64,000 nucleotides of DNA, from the NCBI GenBank assembly GCA_023429995.1, contig JAEZCE010000023.1:62001-126000 (forward strand), read 5' to 3'. This stretch comes from Bacillota bacterium (GTDB taxonomy: Bacteria > Bacillota > UBA4882 > UBA8346). Numbering within the stretch: the stretch's first letter is position 1; each line of letters starts with the position of its first letter. The position numbers were made by a program, and so were the translations under genes. The notes under the pieces were generated by a model. That model was given only the letters and a program-made list of their open reading frames with translations, searched no databases and had not been told where the DNA came from. Shown here piece by piece: positions 7,487 to 13,993 of the stretch.

Positions 7487-8317
7487 ATGGCGAAAATCAA
7501 GGTTGAAGGAACAGAAATCTCGATAATCGCGAAATAATGAGGACTATATCTCTTTGACGGATATGTTGAAAGCTAAGGATGGTGATTTTTTTATTTCCGA
7601 TTGGTTGCGGAATCAGAATACCGTTGAGTTTCTAGGTGTTTGGGAGAGAATTAATAATCCGGATTTAATTATGGCGAATTTGCCATAATTAAAAGTCAGG
7701 CAGGTTTGAATAACTACAAAATAAGCGTTAAAGAATGGGTGGAGAAAACAAATGCCATTGGTTTAAAAGCCACTGCCGGAAGATACGGAGGCACATATGC
7801 TCATAAAGATATTGCTTTCGAATTTGGGATGTGGATAAGCGCGGAATTTAAAATCTATCTTATCAAAGAATTTCAAAGGCTCAAAGACGAAGAGTATAAA
7901 CAGCTTGGTTGGGATATTCGTCGTAATTTGGCTAAAATCAATTATCGTATTCATACAGATGCCATTAAGAAAAACTTAATTCCCCTCGAACTAACCAAGA
8001 ACCAGATCAATCTGGTTTACGCTTCGGAAGCGGATGTACTCAATATGGCGCTTTTCGGGATGACAGCCAAAGATTGGCGCGACGCTAATCCCGGCCAAAA
8101 AGGGAATATTCGGGATTATGCGGAAATACCTCAGCTTGTATGTTTATCGAATCTTGAAAACCTCAACGCGCATTTTATCAATGAAGGATTGTCCCAAGCG
8201 GAACGGCTTCTCAAATTAAATAAAATAGCCATTCACCAAATGAAATTGCTGACGGTGGATAATCAAATCATTCGGCTGGATCAAAGAGAAACCGCCAGTG
8301 GACGTGAATCTGAGTAA
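7487..8317 (+). pseudogene. KilA-N domain protein, two frameshifts
   Basis: Three frames read one after the other as a single KilA-N protein of about 275 residues. Frame one runs from ATG 7487 (AGGAGG upstream) to TAA at 7535. Frame two covers about 7530-7662 (DYISLTDMLKAKDGDFFISDWLRNQNT in pieces). Frame three runs from about 7663 to 8317, with NAIGLKATAGRYGGTYAHKD and the C-terminal part holding ALFGMTAKDWRDANPGQKG. Each break is explained by loss of one base, near 7529 and in the T-run at 7664-7666. KilA-N is a phage- and mobile-element-linked DNA-binding domain. The gene is probably inactive; its position among repeats supports a decaying accessory island. Confidence 0.85.
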
Positions 8318-8355
8318 ACTGAAATGGCACATTTACAATTTCAAACTTCTATTAG

Positions 8356-8574
8356 TACCGGGAGCTGGGGAAAGAACCGGCGGAACTGATGAAACAGCTT
8401 AACACCAAGCTGGATACGGAGTACCAGGAAAAATTGGACCGTTTCGACTGTTCCCGGACCGAACAGATGAACCGTCAGGATGAGATCCTCTACACCGAGG
8501 CGTTGCAGGAAGGGATTTTATTCGGCTACTGGGTGGCGATGATCGGGCAGGGAGTGGGGAAGATCGAGGTTTGA
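8356..8574 (+). pseudogene. DUF6809-like C-terminal remnant
   Basis: A frame open from the codon after a TAG at 8353-8355 to TGA at 8572-8574 reads YRELGKEPAELMKQL and ends with LQEGILFGYWVAMIG, similar in layout to the C-terminal half of DUF6809-like proteins. An ATG at 8389 could start a 61-residue product, but no clear ribosome binding site precedes it and the expected N-terminus is missing. I regard it as a truncated relative of the broken gene at 6467. MITE-like copy 2 begins three bases after its stop. Confidence 0.4.
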
Positions 8575-8576
8575 AA

Positions 8577-8849
8577 AAGTAATTTCAACCGCAGTTTTAG
8601 ACTATAAGATAATATCACCAAAAGTTGGGCCAACCCTCCATCTTGCTTCCTCCCTGAAGGGAGGAACGAAAGCGCTTCGTGTATGCCCTTTCAAAGTTTT
8701 TCGTGGAAGGTACGTCGCCAAACTGCTGATTCCAAACGGTTTTAGGCTAGGCTGAGTGAGTGATTAGGACTTGTTAGCCTAATAAACACTCACAGATATG
8801 CAGTTCGTTTCTCCCTTCGAGGGAGAAAGAAAGAATGAGGGTTGACCCA
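8577..8849. repeat. MITE-like direct repeat, copy 2
   Basis: The second copy of the 273-bp unit at 6167-6439, same orientation, offset exactly 2410 bases, with no insertions or deletions and about seven substitutions. Its inverted-repeat ends lie at 8626-8662 and 8812-8849. Past it, 8850-8885 reads like a short scrap of a DUF6809-like coding sequence (KLLAEDVQ). The rest of the gap to 9001 holds AT-rich sequence, probably with the promoter of the VOC gene. Confidence 0.8.
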
Positions 8850-9001
8850 GAGGATAAACTCCTGGCGGAAGATGTTCAGACGCAATACATACTAAATTAT
8901 TTTTATATTATTGCATATCGGACACCCTGTTGTCCAGTTTGCTTTGATATACTGAATTCAATGCAAATAAGCGATATTCATTCAATAAGGGAGGGATTTT
9001 G

Positions 9002-9373
9002 ATGACTCAGGATATTTCTATAGGCGATATCATCATCGATTGTGGCGACGCTCAAAAGCTTCGCGAGTTCTACGCGGAACTTTTTGGCTGGGAAAGGTGT
9101 GAATTGTATAATATTCCCGGTGTACGCAGCGAGTCCGGCTTGGCGATTCTTTTCATGCAAGAGGAAGATTTTGTTCCGCCCGTTTGGCCCGAGCAGGTGG
9201 GTAAACAGCAAAAGCAAATGCACTTTGACATTGTGGCGCCCGATGTGCCTGCTTTCGTTGAAAAGGCCGAGGCGCTTGGAGCCGTAAAAAGCCAAGAGCA
9301 GTTTGGCGGCGACTACTTCACTACGATGTTGGATCCAGCGGGGCACCCATTCTGCCTGTGCGCCAAAGGGTAG
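9002..9373 (+). CDS. VOC-superfamily (glyoxalase/bleomycin-resistance-like) protein
   Basis: A 123-residue single-unit VOC protein. The paired beta-alpha-beta modules are seen at residues 7-55 (GDIIIDCGDAQKLREFYAELFGW) and 70-120 (MHFDIVAPDVPAFVEKAEALGA ending DPAGHPFCL). The DPxGHPF motif contributes the usual metal-ligand region. Members bind a metal and a small substrate or sequester a drug; the substrate here cannot be told. A TTG one codon upstream is possible, but ATG at 9002 fits the GGGAGGG site better. It stands alone and is followed by a long hairpin. Confidence 0.85.
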   Translation: MTQDISIGDIIIDCGDAQKLREFYAELFGWERCELYNIPGVRSESGLAILFMQEEDFVPPVWPEQVGKQQKQMHFDIVAPDVPAFVEKAEALGAVKSQEQFGGDYFTTMLDPAGHPFCLCAKG

Positions 9374-9392
9374 TCTTTTCCAATCCACCGGC

Positions 9393-9443
9393 TTTCCCCA
9401 CTTCCGGCAGTTCCATGCATCTTACAGCCGGAGAGTGGGGAAA
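9393..9443. terminator. Long hairpin between convergent genes
   Basis: TTTCCCCACT-TCCGGC pairs with GCCGGA-GAGTGGGGAAA (about 16 pairs with one bulge) around a short loop. There is no T-tract on the + side, so it may be a terminator without U-run or a transcript-stabilising hairpin between the VOC gene and the converging reductase gene. Confidence 0.55.
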
Positions 9444-9512
9444 TGCTCTTGATATCTGGAAGCAATTGAATTGCAGGGGTGAATTGATTTTTGAGGGTTG
9501 CTGAGTAAACTC

Positions 9513-10628
9513 TTATTCCAGCGCCTGGGCGATGGTTTTCATGTTTTCAATAATCCCGATGTGCTGAGGACAGACCCGCTCGCAGTTTCCGCAGGCAACA
9601 CAGTCCGAGGCTTTACCGTTCATTCTGGTTTCAAGTCCATAGCGGATCTTTACGCTGGCTAGATCATTATAAATCAGCTTGCGGTTATATGTTGCAAAAA
9701 CATTGGGAATGAGTATATTCTGTGGGCAGCCTTTTACACAATACTGACACGCCGTACAGGGAATACTGGGGATTTCACCGAGGGCTTTTTGGGCCTTCTC
9801 TATAACAGCGAGTTCCTCTTGATTAAGGGGTTTGAAGTTTTCCATAAACGATACGTTGTCCCGGACCTGATCGATGGTGGACATTCCACTCAGCACCGTT
9901 ATAATGTTATCCAGGGATGCCGCATAACGGATAGCCCATGAGGCCAGAGAGACATTTGGATTGGCGGCTTCAAATATTTTTTTGATGTTTTCAGGAGGGT
10001 TCGCCAAGAGGCCGCCCTTTACCGGTTCCATCACCACGATGGGTTTGTTATGCTTTTGGGCTACTTTATAGCATTTTCGAGCCTGAATGGTGGGGCTTTC
10101 CCAGTCGTCGTAATTTAGCTGGAATTGGACAAACTCCATCTCCGGGTGTTCGGTCAAGATTTTATCCATAGCATCGGCTTTGTCATGGATTGAAAATCCG
10201 ATATGCCGTACCAGGCCTTTTTCTTTCAGTTCACGGACATAATCCCACATCCCGAAATCATCAAAAGTTTGGGTACGGCTATCGCCCAGGTTGTGGAGGA
10301 GATAGAAATCGATATAACCCGCACCGGTGCGCGCTAGTGAAGTCCAAAACATATTTTTGGCCTCTTCCGCGGTTTTGACAATCCAGACTGGGCATTTGGT
10401 GGCAATTTGAAAACTTTCACGGGGATAACGGTCGACGATGGCCGTTTTCATGGCCTCTTCGGATTTGCCACCGATATAACCCCATGAAGAGTCGAAATAA
10501 CTGAATCCCTTGGACATAAACAGATCAACCATTTCTTTGGTCTGTTCGATATCAACTTCCTCGCCGATCATCGGCAGCCGCATAAATCCGAATCCGAGTT
10601 TGGGTATGTTTTCGCCTAAATATGACAT
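9513..10628 (-). CDS. Aldo/keto reductase with C-terminal 2x[4Fe-4S] domain
   Basis: A 371-residue cytosolic oxidoreductase. Residues 1-270 form the AKR TIM barrel (opening IPKLGFGFMRLPM; active-site Asp/Tyr region YFDSSWGYIGG, with the lysine in IATKCP). The C-terminal part carries two ferredoxin-type clusters, CTACQYCVKGCP and CVACGNCERVCP. This fused type is common in anaerobes and probably exchanges electrons between ferredoxin/NAD(P)H and an unknown carbonyl substrate. The longer upstream frame is rejected because GGAGG lies just before the ATG at 10628. The TetR gene ends 25 bases upstream on the same strand, so the two look like one operon under TetR control. Confidence 0.9.
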   Translation of the reverse strand: MSYLGENIPKLGFGFMRLPMIGEEVDIEQTKEMVDLFMSKGFSYFDSSWGYIGGKSEEAMKTAIVDRYPRESFQIATKCPVWIVKTAEEAKNMFWTSLARTGAGYIDFYLLHNLGDSRTQTFDDFGMWDYVRELKEKGLVRHIGFSIHDKADAMDKILTEHPEMEFVQFQLNYDDWESPTIQARKCYKVAQKHNKPIVVMEPVKGGLLANPPENIKKIFEAANPNVSLASWAIRYAASLDNIITVLSGMSTIDQVRDNVSFMENFKPLNQEELAVIEKAQKALGEIPSIPCTACQYCVKGCPQNILIPNVFATYNRKLIYNDLASVKIRYGLETRMNGKASDCVACGNCERVCPQHIGIIENMKTIAQALE

Positions 10629-10653
10629 GGGGTCCTCCTTTATGAAGATAATC

Positions 10654-11220
10654 TTATTTTTTAACAGCATCCCAACTGATTTGAGTGATCTTTTGAATGT
10701 CTGTTTCGGTCAATTGAACACCGCGTTTTAAATACATTTTGGCTAATTGAACAACGGAATGAATCAAATAATTCATCAGTAAATCAACATCAATCGGTTT
10801 TAACTCGCCTTGCCGGATACCTTTTTCAAAAACATTGTTCAGCGGTTGAAACAGCAGGTTAATATCGTCCAGGTTGCCGACCAAAGGCGAGTTTGAGAAT
10901 TGTTCCAGAAATAAAAAATATTGCTTGTTTTCCGGAACAAAAGTCAATACATTCCTGACCAGCAGCTCAACAGCCAGACGAATCGGAGTGTCTTCCTGAA
11001 TGCCGTGAGACATAGCGGTAATTAATTTTTTTTTGACTTCAAAATAGACTTTTTTTAACATATCCTCCTTGTTTTCGAAATAGACGTATATCGTAGAAGA
11101 AGAAACACCGGCTCTTTTGCCGATTTTGGACATGGAAATATTCCCAAAGCCGATTTCATTCAGCAATTCAATGGTCGCCTCAAAAATAGCATCTTTCTTA
11201 CTATCATCTTTATTTCTCAT
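10654..11220 (-). CDS. TetR-family repressor
   Basis: A 188-residue TetR regulator. The DNA-binding domain occupies residues 10-55 (AIFEATIELLNEIGFGNISM, then GVSSSTIYVYFENKEDML). The C-terminal ligand domain is unassigned. I chose the ATG at 11220 because the TetR fold starts there and a promoter-like sequence with a palindrome (11228-11256) sits directly upstream. A longer frame to 11280 would run through that promoter. With this start the transcript would begin at or next to the ATG, giving an almost leaderless mRNA, consistent with no visible Shine-Dalgarno site. It likely represses itself and the downstream aldo/keto reductase. Confidence 0.85.
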   Translation of the reverse strand: MRNKDDSKKDAIFEATIELLNEIGFGNISMSKIGKRAGVSSSTIYVYFENKEDMLKKVYFEVKKKLITAMSHGIQEDTPIRLAVELLVRNVLTFVPENKQYFLFLEQFSNSPLVGNLDDINLLFQPLNNVFEKGIRQGELKPIDVDLLMNYLIHSVVQLAKMYLKRGVQLTETDIQKITQISWDAVKK

Positions 11221-11227
11221 AATATCT

Positions 11228-11256
11228 ATAATAAACGATCGTTCGATTAATTTCAA
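11228..11256 (-). promoter_or_regulatory. TetR promoter with overlapping palindromic operator
   Basis: On the minus strand TTGAAA (11251-11256) and TATTAT (11228-11233) are separated by exactly 17 bases. The spacer begins with the perfect palindrome AACGATCGTT (11234-11243), typical of TetR operators. Repression would block the -10/-35 spacer. The ATG begins seven bases downstream of the -10. Confidence 0.7.
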
Positions 11257-11302
11257 GAGTATTTTATTATACTTCATCAAGAAAATTACGAGGATTATAT
11301 TT

Positions 11303-11331
11303 TTGACTTTGGATTAAAATGATATTATAAA
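11303..11331 (+). promoter_or_regulatory. Sigma-A-type promoter of the broken flavoprotein gene
   Basis: TTGACT (11303-11308) and TATAAA (11326-11331) with a 17-base spacer lie about 40 bases upstream of the ATG at 11372. A GGAGGAGAGGG ribosome site follows. The signals are intact although the gene is not. Confidence 0.65.
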
Positions 11332-11371
11332 ATAAATAATACCGTTTGAAGGAGGAGAGGGAAGAAGCACA

Positions 11372-11519
11372 ATGAAAATTATTGCGATGAATGGTAGTCC
11401 GAGAAAAAATTGGAATACGGAAATATTAAGCTGTAAAAGCAAAACACAAGACTGAACAATTTCCTGTTGATTGCCAGAAAGCCTTTGATATGGGAGTTCG
11501 GTTTGTCAAGAATGCCTGA
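11372..11519 (+). pseudogene. NAD(P)H-dependent flavin reductase-like gene, internally deleted
   Basis: The start is perfect (strong ribosome site, then MKIIAMNGSPRKNWNT, the FMN-binding opening of flavodoxin-fold oxidoreductases). The frame then breaks and stops at 11453-11455. Just after, in another frame, 11454-11519 encodes EQFPVDCQKAFDMGVRFVKNA followed by TGA, which is what the C-terminus of the same family looks like. The expected protein is about 180 residues, so roughly 130-140 internal codons have been lost. The next gene is a TetR regulator that may once have controlled it. Confidence 0.7.
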
Positions 11520-11571
11520 TGCCGGTTGAATGACGAAAAGATTATCGGTAAAGTGGTTCAAAGTCGTTTTT

Positions 11572-12123
11572 TTACTTGATTTGCGCTGCCATATTAAAAA
11601 TTATTTCAGCTATTTCATAGGCCGATTTGGTTAATCCGGATTTCAGCCAGTGTTGTATCAGGCCAATACTTCCATGGAGCGCAAATATAAAATAAAACTC
11701 CCTTGTCGAAGAATGAGGCGCTAAAGTCCGTAATTCGCATTTCTCATAAATCATCATAAAAAGCTCTTTTGGAAAATCAACGTCTCCTCGTTCACTAAGC
11801 AAAATCTGGATATGCTTGTTGTTGTCCGCAATGTATTGCAAAAGCTCTTGGATAATCGGTATGATATTGCTCTTGTCAATTGGGCCGTGAAGACTACCGA
11901 CAGCTTTGCTCACCGATAATAGAACATCTGCTTCAATTTTATGAAGAAGGTCATAGGGGTCGGCATAATGCGCATAAAAAGTTGTCCGGTTTATATCTGC
12001 TTTTATGCAAAGTTCTTTAACGGTTATTTGGGAAATTTTTTTTTGCTCCATTAATTCCATAAGCGCGTCCCGCAATACCATTTGTGTATATTGGGTTTTT
12101 CTGTTCTGTTTTAGTTCCTTCAC
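11572..12123 (-). CDS. TetR/AcrR-family regulator
   Basis: A 183-residue regulator. The N-terminal HTH is at residues 15-60 (ITVKELCIKADINRTTFYAHYADPYDLL), typical of the TetR subgroup with a long C-terminal helical domain (TetR_C_33/8-like). A TTG eight codons upstream extends the frame, but AGGAGG lies six bases before the GTG at 12123, so GTG is the start. It is divergent from the EFR1-type ferredoxin gene at 12419, the most likely target, and convergent with the deleted flavoprotein gene. Confidence 0.85.
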   Translation of the reverse strand: MKELKQNRKTQYTQMVLRDALMELMEQKKISQITVKELCIKADINRTTFYAHYADPYDLLHKIEADVLLSVSKAVGSLHGPIDKSNIIPIIQELLQYIADNNKHIQILLSERGDVDFPKELFMMIYEKCELRTLAPHSSTREFYFIFALHGSIGLIQHWLKSGLTKSAYEIAEIIFNMAAQIK

Positions 12124-12418
12124 AAGTAACCTCCTAATCGATATCAAATTTGTAGGATAGTACGCAAAACAGACATATAATGTTCATTTGTTGCGGCCAC
12201 AACAAATTAAAAACATTTGCAGGTTGCAAAAACAACACCATGATGTTATTGTAATTTTGTGATATCAAATTGTCAAGAATGCGCTGAGATAAGGAGGCGT
12301 CCCTCTGGTTTAGAAGAAATCAATGACAGGTATATAGGGTTTGCGGCTAATAAAATGGAACGGCTAGAACCGGAAAATTCGGAGCTTCCAAAATGCCTAT
12401 TTGAAAGGAGAATGGTGG
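12124..12418. other. Divergent intergenic region with repeated GATATCAAATT word
   Basis: The word GATATCAAATT occurs at about 12140-12150 and again at 12261-12271, on either side of the divergent region, and could be operator sites for the TetR regulator. A 62-codon frame (12259-12447) overlaps the next gene's start and has no recognisable product. The distance from the second site to the ATG at 12419 leaves about 145 bases of apparently untranslated leader. Confidence 0.35.
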
Positions 12419-13177
12419 ATGATTTTATATTTTTCTGCTACAGGTAACAGTCGATATGTTGCAGAGCGAATTGCCAATGAAACGAAAGATGAAATCGTTT
12501 CATTGAATCTATTCATCAAACAGAATAAACAAGACGACCTTATTTCAGAAACGAAACCCTTTGTATTTGTTTGTCCCACCTATGCATGGAGATTACCGCG
12601 AGTGGTGGAGGAATATATAAAAAAGACCACTTATAAGGGAAGTCGCAAAGTATATTTTGTTTTGACTTACGGAGGAGAAACAGCAAGCGCAAGTAATCAT
12701 GTGAAAAAACTTTGCCAATACAAAGGGTGGGATTTGCAAGGATATGCGCAAGTCAGGATGCCGGATAATTACCTTGTCCTGTTTCCTGGCGTTGATAAGG
12801 CAACTGCAAAAGAAATAACTAAAAAAGCAGAACCGTTAATCCATCAGATTTCAGTGGATATCTATAAAGGAAATAAGTTTTTTTCCATGGATGAAAACAG
12901 TGTTGCCAATCAATTGAAAAGCGGTTTAATAAACAGCATATTTTATAATTTTTTGGTAAAGGCTAAAGGATTTCATATTACAGAAACAAAATGCATTGGT
13001 TGCGGTAAATGTGTGGAGCTATGCCCACTGAATAATATTACCTTGACTGGCGGAAAACCTGTATGGGGAAATCACTGTACCCACTGCATGGCTTGTCTTC
13101 ATCAATGCCCCACAGCGGCAATTGAATACAAAAAAAAGACGCAAAGCAAGCCAAGATATTTTTTTGACAACCAATAG
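12419..13177 (+). CDS. EFR1-type flavodoxin/ferredoxin fusion protein
   Basis: A 252-residue electron carrier of the EFR1 type. A flavodoxin-like domain occupies residues 1-165 (MILYFSATGNSRYVAERIA, the FMN phosphate loop). It is followed by a two-cluster ferredoxin domain with CIGCGKCVELCP and CTHCMACLHQCP (about residues 195-240). Such proteins occur in anaerobes and are thought to shuttle electrons between ferredoxin and flavin partners; the exact reaction is unknown. An in-frame TTG at 12401 is rejected because GGAG sits eight bases before the ATG at 12419. It is a single gene with its own terminator, divergent from a TetR regulator. Confidence 0.85.
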   Translation: MILYFSATGNSRYVAERIANETKDEIVSLNLFIKQNKQDDLISETKPFVFVCPTYAWRLPRVVEEYIKKTTYKGSRKVYFVLTYGGETASASNHVKKLCQYKGWDLQGYAQVRMPDNYLVLFPGVDKATAKEITKKAEPLIHQISVDIYKGNKFFSMDENSVANQLKSGLINSIFYNFLVKAKGFHITETKCIGCGKCVELCPLNNITLTGGKPVWGNHCTHCMACLHQCPTAAIEYKKKTQSKPRYFFDNQ

Positions 13178-13211
13178 ATTCCAAAATGAATCATTTCATT
13201 ACATTCCCTTC

Positions 13212-13246
13212 AAAACCCCCATCGCCCCTTTCGTGATGGGGGTTTT
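13212..13246 (+). terminator. Terminator after the EFR1-type gene
   Basis: AAAACCCCCATC pairs with GATGGGGGTTTT around a GC-containing loop, ending in TTTT, 35 bases after the stop codon. Between here and 13448 I see no gene. Confidence 0.85.
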
Positions 13247-13448
13247 GCAAATAAAAATGGAGATATCAAAAGGTAAAGTAGTCTGGAGAAATTCACCAGT
13301 CAGAGCAATGAGTCTTGAGCCACGTAGAGTTTTTTGGGCGCTCCTTTTGTTTCCCTTGTGGGAACTTGTCCCATTTCAAACTAGTGAGAGAATCGGCCAA
13401 AAGTCATGGGAATCGGAAATATTTCGCCAATATTCACTAAACTATATC

Positions 13449-13499
13449 TGGACACCCTAAATGTTGGGTTATATAATAAAAAAGGTATACAATATATAG
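13449..13499 (+). promoter_or_regulatory. nrdR-nrdDG promoter with two NrdR boxes
   Basis: TGGACA (13449-13454), a 17-base spacer and TATAAT (13472-13477) form a near-consensus promoter. Two candidate NrdR boxes overlap it: 13490-13499 matches all ten positions of the core CwATATATwG as I know it, and 13457-13466 (CTAAATGTTG) matches eight of ten. Their centres are 33 bp apart, about three helical turns, as is usual for paired NrdR boxes. The first lies in the promoter spacer and the second just past the expected +1, so NrdR binding should block transcription of its own operon. Confidence 0.75.
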
Positions 13500-13516
13500 T
13501 ACAGGAAGGATTAACC

Positions 13517-13993
13517 GTGCACTGTCCATTTTGCGGCCATTTCGATAGTAAAGTCATCGATTCCCGATCCTCGGACGAAGCCAATGCCATTCGCAGGCGA
13601 AGAGAATGCCTGGCTTGCCAGAGACGCTTTACAACCTATGAACGGATTGAAGAAGTACCCTTGGTGTTGATCAAAAAAGACGGCAGCAGGGAACCGTTCA
13701 ACCGGCAAAAGGTGATGAGCGGGCTCTTAAAAGCATGTGAAAAGAGGCCTGTTCCTTTCGGAAAGCTCGAACAACTCGTGGATGATGTGGAACGGGAGCT
13801 ACGTAATCGTATGGAACAGGAAGTTAAGAGTACCGATGTCGGAGAATTGGTTATGGAAGGCATAAAAGCCATTGATGAAGTTGCGTATGTGAGATTCGCC
13901 TCGGTTTACCGCCAGTTTAAAGATAGAAACGACTGGATGCGCGAATTACAAAATCTGGAGATTAGAACCAAAGGGACGGGGGATATGGAATAA
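13517..13993 (+). CDS. nrdR: Transcriptional repressor NrdR
   Basis: A 158-residue NrdR, the usual length. The N-terminal zinc ribbon is VHCPFCGHFDSKVIDSR with the partner knuckle CLACQRRFTTYER (residues 2-42). An ATP-cone follows (about 48-138, opening VLIKKDGSREPFNRQK). It senses ATP/dATP and represses ribonucleotide reductase genes. The frame is open further upstream, but GTG at 13517 has AGGAAGGA in place and begins exactly at the zinc ribbon. It overlaps nrdD by one base and is preceded by two NrdR boxes, so it is autoregulated. Confidence 0.97.
   Translation: MHCPFCGHFDSKVIDSRSSDEANAIRRRRECLACQRRFTTYERIEEVPLVLIKKDGSREPFNRQKVMSGLLKACEKRPVPFGKLEQLVDDVERELRNRMEQEVKSTDVGELVMEGIKAIDEVAYVRFASVYRQFKDRNDWMRELQNLEIRTKGTGDME

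Noticed and set aside
12259..12447. 62-codon frame upstream of the EFR1-type gene
   Set aside because: It overlaps the start of a well-supported gene in another frame and has no recognisable product.
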